A stretch of DNA of 64,000 nt, from contig NC_088299.1 in assembly GCF_032854445.1 (NCBI RefSeq), positions 411,001-475,000 of the forward strand, written 5' to 3'. Positions 22,401 through 34,400 of the stretch are shown here, piece after piece (within the stretch, counting starts at the first letter, position 1; the number at the start of each line of letters is the position of its first letter). Position numbers and translations under genes: made by a program. Source of the DNA: Liolophura sinensis (lineage: Eukaryota > Mollusca > Polyplacophora > Chitonida > Chitonidae). Under the pieces are notes generated by a model. It was not told the origin of the DNA. It ran no database searches and saw only the letters and a program-made list of their open reading frames with translations.

Positions 22401-25400
22401 GCGATGTTTTCAACGTGAGTAAGCGAGTGAACGTATTGGAACAAGTAAAACGAATGTCTGCGGTGTATTGAGGAGGAGCCGTACCACCACATGTCAAATC
22501 AAAGTCGTTAATTATTCACCGTAAAGTAAAATCAACATGTAATACCAAATACTTCCATGAATAAACACACAATACAGTGTGTTCTGAAAATAAGATAAAA
22601 TGTAGGAGGGCTTTCATTTTTGAAAGAGTACTTTATATGTTTATGTTCAGATGCATTCAACAACAGCGTTGTCAAAAACGAGGGACAGATTAACGAATCT
22701 CGCGCTGTAACAAGTCACGTTAATGAAGAAGTGTAAATTAGTTTTGCCCTGGTTAAGCATATGTGAGAGACTTTTGAATAGTTAGAGAACTTTAGTATAG
22801 CCCAGAACAAAAACAATGGATGTTTGTTTATTTATTCATTTGATTGGTGTTTTACGCCGTACTTAAGAATATTTCACTTATACGACGGCGGTCAGCATTA
22901 TGGTGGGTGGAAACCGAGCAGAGCCCGGAAGAAACCAATGACCATCCGCAGGTTGCTGACAGACCTTCCCACGTCCAGCTGGACTTGAACTCACAAAGTC
23001 CGCATTGGTGAGAGACTCCTCAATGGATGCTTAAGCTATGCCTGAAGCCTTAAGAAATCAGCATTTTGCTTTGTGTTATTTATCACTGTCTGCTTCTCGA
23101 GATGAGCTCAGATGCTTGAAACTATGAATTACTAATGCATCTCTTCTTTCTAGGTCAGACGGAACGTTGGAAATATGGAGTATAGAAGACAAATGGTTCC
23201 AGGAGAAGGTTGGTGGAAGTAGAGATACTTTGAATCTTTGGCTTTTGTCATGTTTGGAAGTCAGGAAAATTTCAGGTTGTGCCTCTCAATTATGACAGTT
23301 TTTACTACCTACAATACATACAGTCGTGTACCTGTAGCCTCAAGGCACAGCTTGATAACATTTTCTGCTAAAGCAAAGAACTGACAGATTTGATGATGCT
23401 ATGCATATTCTCACATTTTAGGTAATAACTCTTTGAAGAAGACTAAATGTCTATCTGTCAGACACTGTAGTTTGCTGACCTGTTGATGTGTATATTCTCA
23501 CATTTTAGGTAATAACTCTTTGAAGAAGACTAAATGTGTATCTGTCAGACACTGTAGTTGGTTGACCATGTTGGTGTGTATATTCTCACATGTTAGGTAA
23601 TAAGTCTTTGAACAAGACTAAATGTCTATCTGTCAGACACTGTAGTTGGTTGACCATGTTGATGTGTATATTCTCACATTTTAGGTAATAACTCTTTGAA
23701 GAAGACTAAATGTGTATCTGTCAGACACTGTAGTTGGTTGACCATGTTGATGTGTATATTCTCACGTTTTAGGTAATAACTCTTTGAAGAAGACTAAATG
23801 TGTATCTGTCAGACACTGTAGTTTGCTGACCTGTTGATGTGTATATTCTCACATTTTAGGTAATAACTCTTTGAAGACTAAATGTGTATCTGTCAGACAC
23901 TGTAGTTTGCTGACCTGTTGATATGTATATTCTCACATTTTAGGTAATAACTCTTTGAAGAAGACTAAATGTCTATCTGTCAGACACTGTAGTTTGCTGA
24001 CCTGTTGATGTGTATATTCTCACATTTGGCCTCGGACCCCCATTAATTTTCCATAAGCGACAGTGTTAACGTCTAACGCTGTGGCTCAGTCCCAAACATT
24101 CCGTGGCCAATAAGCTTTGGTGCATACCTGGCCCAACCTGGGAGAAACAAGCCATAAAAATCTTGACATAGGTTGACCGTCAAAATCTGGACCTTTCCAT
24201 GCAGGCAGCTGGGAGGCGTGCCTAGCAACGCCAAGGGGATGTCACTCGCAGCCTCATCACTACCTCACACCTTGTGTCCTCTCACCCAGAATTTCAAACT
24301 TTCATCAATAAAGCTCATACCTCCTCAAAGTTTAGACAGTTTCCAGCATTTTAATACCAAACATGCACCTGTGCACCAAAAATGGACGCCTTGGAGCCAA
24401 AAAAGACTTTATACCCTAAAATTCACAGAACTACAATCGTCCCTACCGAAAAACGGAAGTTGTAATGGGGGTCTGTGTCCATTTTAGGTATTAAGTTTTG
24501 AACAAGACTAAATGTCTATCTGTCAGACACTGTAGTTGGTTGACCATGTTGGTGTGTATATTCTTAAATGTTAGGTAATAAGTCTTTGAAGAAGACTAAA
24601 TGTGTATCTGTCAGACACTGTAGTTGGTTGACCATGTTGATGTGTATATTCTCACATGTTAGGTAATAAGTCTTTGAAGAAGACTAAATGTGTATCTGTC
24701 AGACACTGTAGTTGGTTGACCATGTTGATGTGTATATTCTCACGTTTTAGGTAATAAGTCTTTGAAGAAGACTAAATGTGTATCTGTCAGACACTGTAGT
24801 TGGTTGACCATGTTGATGTGTATATTCTCACATGTTAGGTAATAAGTCTTTGAACAAGACTAAATGTGTATCTGTCAGACACTGTAGTTTGCTGACCATG
24901 TTGATGTGTATATTCTCACGTTTTAGGTAATAACTCTTTGAAGAAGACTAAATGTGTATCTGTCAGACACTGTAGTTTGCTGACCTGTTGATGTGTATAT
25001 TCTCACATTTTAGGTAATAACTCTTTGAAGACTAAATGTGTATCTGTCAGACACTGTAGTTTGCTGACCTGTTGATATGTATATTCTCACATTTTAGGTA
25101 ATAACTCTTTGAAGAAGACTAAATGTCTATCTGTCAGACACTGTAGTTTGCTGACCTGTTGATGTGTATATTCTCACATTTGGCCTCGGACCCCCATTAA
25201 TTTTCCATAAGCGACAGTGTTAACGTCTAACGCTGTGGCTCAGTCCCAAACATTCCGTGGCCAATAAGCTTTGGTGCATACCTGGCCCAACCTGGGAGAA
25301 ACAAGCCATAAAAATCTTGACATAGGTTGACCGTCAAAATCTGGACCTTTCCATGCAGGCAGCTGGGAGGCGTGCCTAGCAACGCCAAGGGGATGTCACT

Positions 25401-28400
25401 CGCAGCCTCATCACTACCTCACACCTTGTGTCCTCTCACCCAGAATTTCAAACTTTCATCAATAAAGCTCATACCTCCTCAAAGTTTAGACAGTTTCCAG
25501 CATTTTAATACCAAACATGCACCTGTGCACCAAAAATGGACGCCTTGGAGCCAAAAAAGACTTTATACCCTAAAATTCACAGAACTACAATCGTCCCTAC
25601 CGAAAAACGGAAGTTGTAATGGGGGTCTGTGTCCATTTTAGGTATTAAGTTTTGAACAAGACTAAATGTCTATCTGTCAGACACTGTAGTTGGTTGACCA
25701 TGTTGGTGTGTATATTCTTAAATGTTAGGTAATAAGTCTTTGAAGAAGACTAAATGTGTATCTGTCAGACACTGTAGTTGGTTGACCATGTTGATGTGTA
25801 TATTCTCACATGTTAGGTAATAAGTCTTTGAAGAAGACTAAATGTGTATCTGTCAGACACTGTAGTTGGTTGACCATGTTGATGTGTATATTCTCACGTT
25901 TTAGGTAATAAGTCTTTGAAGAAGACTAAATGTGTATCTGTCAGACACTGTAGTTGGTTGACCATGTTGATGTGTATATTCTCACATGTTAGGTAATAAG
26001 TCTTTGAACAAGACTAAATGTGTATCTGTCAGACACTGTAGTTTGCTGACCATGTTGATGTGTATATTCTCATGTTTTAGATAATAAGTCTTTGAAGAAG
26101 ACTAAATGTGTATCTGTCAAACACTGTAGTTGGTTGACCATGTTGATGTGTATATTCTCACGTTTTAGGTAATAGTTGGCCATGAAGAGCAGTCAGTGGA
26201 GGCCGTAGTGTGGAGTGGACAGCGACTCTTTACAGCAGGACTCAGTGGAGATGTGGTCGAATATGACTTGTGTAAATTACAATCAAAGGTGAACCAAAGT
26301 CTTAAAAAATTTGCATTTTTGGATTTAAACATGCAAACCCCAACACAAAATCATTGCGGTCATTACTGGAGTTTTATGTCGAAGTGAATTTAACACACAC
26401 AGAATAGTCATGGATGTGAGAAATTTTCAAACAGTTGGAAAGGATGTTTTTAATGACAAGGATGCACAGCTACAAGACAGAAGTGGGTAATGCTTGTATT
26501 ACAGTGTCTAGGAATCACTGCCTTCAGAAATGCCTTTCCACACTATTAATTTTTGACGTGTAACTTAGATTTGATTTAGGAAAATAGGAAATACTGTAAG
26601 GGCCCCAAATAGCATTATAGGAACATTCCATTATTAACCAACTTGTGAAAAATTGGTAATGACCATGGTGGGCGGTCATTTTGCGGACAGGCTTGTGAAC
26701 ACTCTGAAGTAAAGTATTTGATGTTTTGAAAAATGTCTGAAATGCATTGGATTTTAGTATTCATAAAATTGATTTTATTCAGTGATTTAGAGACATGGGC
26801 CATATGGGCCCCAGGTGGATACTATTATAGCCACGAGGGCAACCAATAGCAAACCATACACCGATTCACGCTATCAACGATAAGTTCTTTCTAAACAATG
26901 GATGTGGTCTAAAACTGCTGTTAACTTTGGGGTCTTACCTCTCAGCTCGCCCGCACACATAACATCTCACATATATTCCATTTGGTAAGGACCCACAAGA
27001 CCCAAGCTCACCTCGCAGTCATCGCAAAAGCAGCAGCTATTCTGCTTCGCCACAGTTATGGGACTTAAAAAAGTTATTGTTCCTCGATGGCACATAAGCA
27101 TTAAACCTGTAAAGACAAGCCTAATGGCCGCCTTGAATAAAAATGGTTTGCTGTGTCGTGAGTACGGGTCTAGTGTCCCATTACTGACTGGAATATACCT
27201 GGGATGTTGCATGTGGGGGCAAGCTGAGGAAAGAGAGGTAAAAGTTGACACCACTTTTGGACTGCAGCCATTGTTTAGAAAGAACTTGTCGGACATGGCA
27301 TGAAGTGTATGGGTTACCATTGGTTACCCCTGTGGCTACGATACTCTGCCAGCTCAATGCAAAGAGAGGAGTTGAAGTAGCCACCTGGGGCTAAGGCCAT
27401 GTGTACTTGCATGTTTCGGTTGTAATAAATTGTAGATAATTTTTATGAAGATAATTTGCATTATAGCAGTTATTTATCACTGTATTGCTACACATACAAA
27501 TAAACACTGCAACAAAGATAAGTTACCTCCCCATATAACAGTTTATATTTCCCAAGATATTTGCCAGATATGTGATAAAAAGAATACTTACCATTCAAAA
27601 ATCTGGTTTAATGTGTTTTTTTTTCTAACTTATTTAATGTTCCAAATTTAACGAGGTTCACCGCAATCTCATTAAACTGCTACTACATGTATAGGATAAT
27701 CGTTGATACATCTTGTGGACTCAATTTCAGGAATGATGTGAGAAAATTTTATCCTTATTTGGCTGTTAAAATATATCAAACAGTGTTGGACCTAACTTAT
27801 TTTGGCTGCACCTTTGATTTATCCCCAGTACATGTAATTCACTTGGTTCTATAGTGAAACATTGCAATATGTGTACGATATGTTGGCTTCCTCGCCGGCC
27901 GTAAGTGGGAAGGTCTGCAGCAACCTGCGGATGGTCGTGGGTTTCCTCCGGGCTCTGCCTGGTTTCCTCCCACCATAATGCTGGCCGCCATCGTATCAGT
28001 GAAATATTCTTGAGTACGGCGTAAAACACTGATCAAATAAATAAATAATGATTGCCCATGTTTTGTGTTTGCAGACATTTGTGTCCTCCAATGCTGGAGC
28101 GGTGTGGTGTCTGACCAGAAATTCATCGAACACTAAACTGGCTGTAAGAATTGTCCTCCGCTCATACATTTATTATCAACACTTACCACACAAAACTGGA
28201 TCTTAAAATTCCTACACATATTACTTGTAACATCACTGGATAAAAGTTATGCAGTTTTCCAGAGGTGTTCTAAGAATAATTGAAAAAATTCTTGAAGTGC
28301 TTATCAATGGTATAAATAGCAAATGCCACTCATTTGGTGACGCCATTTTGCCATGTTATAGCCAACTAGCATGACCTCACTAAACTTAAAAGTTCCCTTG

Positions 28401-31400
28401 TACCATCAGTATTAAACAGTGGGGCCATTAGAAAAATACAATCAAAAGCTTAAAATGCTGAACTAAAGAGTTTCAGGCTTGTTCCTTCACAAACATTTCT
28501 TTAAATATGTCAGTCACAGTCAGGGAAATCTCAGCAGGTCTGCGTCTCTCGTCTGCATGGGTGTCAGCATTAGGCCTAGCTGACTGTACTGACATTAGGG
28601 AATATATCAAACATAGCAGGGCCTTCTCATTTGGAACAAACTCTTTCCTGCAGGTGTTGGAAAAGATATTTTCGTAATAAATCTGAATTCACTGAGGAAA
28701 CATAATGCGACGTCACAATGTCGGTATCTTTGTGTTGGTCTCCCGAGATGATTTTCTTGCTGGCTCGCCCTGACAAGTATCGGTCTTCTGCCCACCACAT
28801 AGGCTATGTCACATGAATAACCATTCTGAGTTGCCTGCCGCACAAATGCGTGCACCAAGTGCAAAATGATTCAATTTAACCCTTAAAATAGCTTCAAAAT
28901 CCAGTTTTTTGCATTTATTTTTGTCTACCCACAATGGCCAAGTTTATGAGGTCTTCAACCTGGCTATTCAGAGTGAACTGCTCATCAGTGCCATATCCCG
29001 AACACTGAACTCTATCTTCTTGTCTTTCAAAATAAATGTTTCGAATATTTTTCTGTGATACCTGAGCCCTATTGTCTTCATCCTGTACGTATTTAGTGGC
29101 AGACTTTACGTGACCACATGCTCACTACCTAATCTCCTGGAGACGATTTCTTACGGTTTACAGGTTTATGTGACGATGGTCTGAAATGTTTCAAGCAGTT
29201 TTTACGGCTGTTTGACGTCTGTTTCTGAGGTGTGATAAACCCATTGATCTTGTACAGGCGTCATTACCCATGGACGTCCAGAACACAAACAACCCCTTAT
29301 ACCCTGAGAAATCCTTTGGCGTCGGACAAGCACCACTGTTTCTGTAACAATACATCCACCGCGTGACCTCCTGTTGTACTAATCCTGCGGCGAGCATACC
29401 AGCCGCCTGATTACGTTAGTTTAACAACAGTCTTGGCATAACATTGTAATGCCTTTAACACTGACTGGGTGAACTTTTGCAATAGTTGAAGTGTGATTTT
29501 CCATTGACACACAACCGGCACGGATAGCACAGTTGGTAGAGAGTCCGCTTCGGGACCAGTAGATCCAGGATCAATCCTTGATCGAGTCACACCTAAGACT
29601 CTAAAAGAGGAAGTTGTAACTTCCTCGCTTGGCGTTCAGCATGAAGGGGATAGTGCAACAACTGGTTGACCCGTATCAGTATAATGGCTCGGGCGGGGCG
29701 GCTTACTTGCCTTCAGTAAGTCGTCTCAGTGAAGCAGCACAAAATAAAAGAGCGGTGGAAATCCGTCCTGCAACAAGGAGGCACATTACATGCACCCTAA
29801 GGATTCCTTCATCGTCTTATGACTGAAAAATTGTTGAGTACGACGTTAAACCCCAAGCACTCACTCACTCACTCCATTGACACACAAAACTGGCAAATCA
29901 GAGCATGCAATGCTGTGAAATACTCACCAAGGGGCAAAAGTCACATGGTGCATGTACTTCCTGTAACACTTCATTTATTGTCAGTGCATAATTGGAGGTT
30001 TGCCTATAGCGAATATTAATGTAGGATGTATTTTTATAGTTTTTAATGTTCGTTCAAACGTTTCAAAATTCTGCAAACTTAGATGTACAGTGCCTTTTTT
30101 TTGGAAGTATATTTTATTCACACTCTCGTGATCTGTCTGTGGAAGTCTAAATGGACCTGTGTTTGTATTCATATTAAAGATTTTCTCCTGGTTGTATTTA
30201 AATTTTTGAAATGATCAATTAGGTTGGTTCATTGTTTATTAAAGATGAGAGTCAATTTAAATAAAATGTTGTTGTAGGCTGGCACAGAATATGGCTGTAT
30301 TGTGTTGTTTGATCTGACTGGTGAATTATTGACCTATGAGAAAGCTTTTGACAGACAGGAAGGTAAAAGTTATTTGTAGTGAGTTTCTTATTAAGACCAT
30401 GCTGTTTCTCATAACCTTTTTGAAAAGTTTTGTTACATTGCATTTGTTTATTTATTTGATTGGTGTTTTAAGCCCTACTCAAGAATATTTCTCTTATACA
30501 ACGATGCCCAGCAATATGGTGGGAGGAAACCAGGCAGGGTCCGGGAAAGCCCACAACCATCCTATGAATGCTGACAGACCTTCTCATGTAGGTTGTTACG
30601 TTGTAAGAGATCAATTTCACAGTATAAAAGAAATGGTAAACTTTGTTTTTTTCTAGTTTGGTGCCTGGGTAGCCTTGAAAACAACCATGAAACAGTTTGT
30701 TGTTTCCAACTATTTCCATTGCCATGACTACAGTGGTTGCCATGGTCACATTGTACCTCATACCCGAGTCAGTCATGATGTCAGACATTTGAAGTAAAAC
30801 TTAACTCAGCAGGCCGGGTATAGTGAGTAGCCTATCTGACACACACCCTCCCACCACCACCACTTGAGATTTTGAAAGAAACTGTGTCTCCTTGAGGGAA
30901 TGCTGAAAAGACGAGAAACAAGCATGGCCCCCCATTTTATGTCTCCCATACCTAATAAACGGAATATGCCTCTTGATTCCTTTGATTTAGAAAAGACAAA
31001 ATGCATTAAAGGAGCACATGATGACTTTTTGCAAACTCGATATTTCAGGTCGTATACTGTCATTGTCATGGCACGTGAATGAGGAAGTCATTGTGACAGG
31101 GGGAATTGACAACATCAGGGTGTGGAGCGTGAATTCAGGACACGCCATACAGCGCCTGACTCTACCCAGGCAGGAGAACCACAAGGAGACCATTGTGTGG
31201 AGTGTGGTGATCACAGGGTGAGTGTGGCCTGTGGTGATCATCAGATGAGTGTGGAGTGTGATCACAAGGTGAGTGTGGAGTGTGGTGATCACAGGGTGAG
31301 TGTGGACTGTGGTGATCATCAGATGAGTGTGGTGATCATCAGATGAGTGTGGAGTGTGGTGATCACAAGGTGAGTGTGGCCTGTGGTGATCATCAGATGA

Positions 31401-34400
31401 GTGTGGAGTGTGATCACAAGGTGAGTGTGGAGTGTGGTGATCACAGGGTGAGTGTGGCCTGTGGTGATCATCAGGTCAGTGTGGAATGTGGTGATCACAA
31501 GGTGAGTGTGGAGTTTGGTGATCACAAGGTGAGTGTGTCCTGTGGTGATCATCAGATGAGTGTGGTGATCACAAGGTGACTATGGACTGTGGTGATCATC
31601 AGATGAGTGTGGAGTGTGGTGATCATGAGGTGAGTGTGTCCTGTGGTGATCATCAGATGAGTGTGGACTGTGGTAATCGCAAGGTGAGTGTGGACTGTGG
31701 TGATCATCAGGTGAGTGTGTAGTGTGGTGATCACAAGGTAATTGTGGACTGTGGTGATCACAGGGTGAGTGTGGACTGTGGTGATCACTAGGTGAGTGTG
31801 GACTGTGGTGATCACAGGGTGAGTGTGGACTGTGGTGATCACAAGGTGAGTGTGGACTGTGGTGATCACAGGGTGAATGTGGACTGTGGTGATCATCAGG
31901 TGAGTGTGGAGTGTGGTTTAACTCTGCCATTGCTGTGTTTGTTGTGTAACCCGATTACGCTGAACCTTGTTTCGTACTGAGTCAAATCCAGAGGAATCGA
32001 CTCGGTACGAAACATGGTTCAGTGGTATCAGGTTACACAACAAAGACCAAGATGAAGGTGTTAAAGTCGATTCTACTCCCCAAAAATGAAGAAAACGGGG
32101 CAAAAACGACATATTTCATGCTGCTGCTCTCTTTTCCTCCCTCCACAGAACTCACGCATTATAATCCAATCAACGTCAAGTTTAGGCCATAGCAGTTGAC
32201 CTAGATATTTCAAAGCTGCTTCTGTGTGACGTGTCTATTTGTTGCATAACATAGGAATGCAAAGGTTAACTGTACATGTATTATGACGTAACGCCGAGCT
32301 CAGACTGAAACAAATGTTTCTTTTTCCACATCATAACGCCTGGTTGTAAAACATCACACGGGTGAAAGAACAGGGATATCTATAAACTGTGTAAAATAAC
32401 ACTTTTATCACAGAAGGAAATTTCAGTAGTTAACTTTATATAAATCATGGAAGCAAATCTAACTAGTAAACAATCTCAAATTCTTATATTTGCATACATA
32501 AAGATTTATTTGTTTATTTATTTGATTGGTGTTTTACGCCGTGCTCAAGAATATTTCGCTTATACGGCGGCGGCCAGCATTATGGTGGGTGGAACCCAGG
32601 CGCATACATAAAGAGCATGAAATGATATTACCCAGGGAGGCAAACGTACCCGCCGGTGTTTGTTATGCGTGACACACTGGATATTGTTTGAAATGCCGTC
32701 TCTATTTAGTATGTATTGTATATTTGTACGCAGACCCCAGTGAACATTGGGGTAGAATGATCATAAGATTCACTTTTCAGTTTCTAAGATTCAGAGAAAG
32801 AGATATTTAAAGATAATTTGCATAAGTGCATGTTATTTTGCTGCATAAATTGAACATGAAATGTTCAGAATTTGTGTGTATTCAATGTTAATGGTAGATG
32901 TTAAAGGGGCTTAGCATGCCAACATCGCGCAATGACCCAGGAGCCTCTCTCCGATGCGATCGGTGTGAGTTCAAGTCCAGCTCTCCGGTCGTATGTGGGA
33001 AGGTCTGGTAGCAACTAGCAGGAAGTTACATACTTTTAGATAATGGACTTCTGATAATATTTAAATTTCGTGTAACACTTTCACCACTAAATTTAACTTT
33101 TGGTGAAGGTCACTTGCCTTCCATCTGCCGAGTGTGCATATCTTTATGTTACACATGGGCAATTAAGTTTATCACTAACTTTCTAAAGTTTGGTGGCTTT
33201 CCGGTTTTGTTTACCCATGAAACTCAGTGCCATAGTATTTAAATATTCTTGAGTATTACATTAAACGACAGTCAAATAATGCTTCATCCATTGGTCACAG
33301 AACTTTGTTTTCTATATTTTCCTGTATTTTTAGGAATTTTTATCATATTTTTCCTATATTTTATGAAAACCTCCTACTGTATAGTTTCTCCGATATATTT
33401 GCTGAGAGTCACTCTGAGGGCTGCCAAACCCAGAAAAAGCATGTTACATGCACAGTTGAAATGGTGACTTAGAGAGTCTGTTAACTCAGATGCTAAAGAC
33501 TAGTACCTCTAATTCCGACACAGAGTGTAGTAAAGATTCTTCCATTGTGTCTCTCTCTTATTCAGTTATGTCCAACTTAATGTCAGCAGTGGGCCTGAAC
33601 TAAAAACTTGTCGTCAGAATATATAAACAATTCAGTTTAATGACTTGAGATCGTTATGTTGGTCATGTGACTCATTACAGTCTCTCCTAAATCTTGATTT
33701 CATCTAAGTTGCGCCACAACTTTACAAAGGCTTTAAATATTTTTTGTTTTTTTTTTGGTGGTTAAAACGCCCGTGCAAGTCATCTTAAGATGTTTACTGT
33801 CTTTATTCAAACAAAAAGTATCACAGAAAACCAGTCATTTTAACAGAATTTTGTTTATTTATTTATTTATTTATTTGATTGGTGTTTTACGCCGGACTCA
33901 AGAATATTTCACTTATACGACGACGGCCATCATTATGGTGGGAGGAAACCGGGCAGAGCCCGGGGGAAACCCACGACCATCCGCAGGTTGCTGGCAGACC
34001 TTCCCACATACGGCTGGAGAGGAAGCCAGCATGAGCTGAACTCACAGTGACCACATTAGTGAGAGACTCCTGGGTCATTACGCTGCACTAGGGTGCTAAC
34101 CAACAGAGCCTCGGAGGCCTACAACAGAATTTTAAGGGGTGCAAATGACTCTCTTTTTCGATTTCTTGAGAGCGATTGGTTGCTCCCCTGCCTGTCTCAT
34201 ACAGCAAAGCCTGTTATACATGGTTTATGTTGCCATAGCAACCAACTCCATTTCATACATTGGGTATTGTGCTCTCTGTTGGTAAGGATGCCCTGTTTAC
34301 TTTTGTTTCAGTGACATGACCATCATCAGTGGGGACTCGCGGGGGAAGACTTCATTCTGGAATGGGAAACAAGGAACAGTAATCAGGGTAAATATTAAGC

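Larger units (their letters stand above)
23400..26174. repeat. 85/86-bp minisatellite carrying the exon 3 acceptor, about 22 units, interrupted twice by a MITE-like element
   Basis: Each unit reads gtgtatattctcac(a/g)ttttaggtaata, aactctttgaagaag, actaaatgtgtatctgtcag, acactgtagttggttgacca. The final unit merges into exon 3, whose acceptor (ttttag at 26163-26168) and first six coding bases (GTAATA) are the repeat. Every unit thus holds a copy of that acceptor, directly followed by a donor-like gtaata. The array contains a 1154-bp tandem duplication. Confidence 0.95.

Noticed and set aside
24173-25641. Two identical 104-codon open frames
   Set aside because: They lie in the two copies of the 453-bp MITE-like element, have no homology I recognise and no splice or promoter context; identity reflects the 1154-bp duplication.
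26967-27320. 117-codon minus-strand open frame in UTP4 intron 3
   Set aside because: No recognisable motif, overlapped by an open frame on the other strand, no splice partners.
31122-31930. Long open frames on both strands (repeats of SVECGDH and of HHSPHSPCD)
   Set aside because: They are products of the in-phase 27-bp minisatellite; the real UTP4 frame ends at the donor at 31218.
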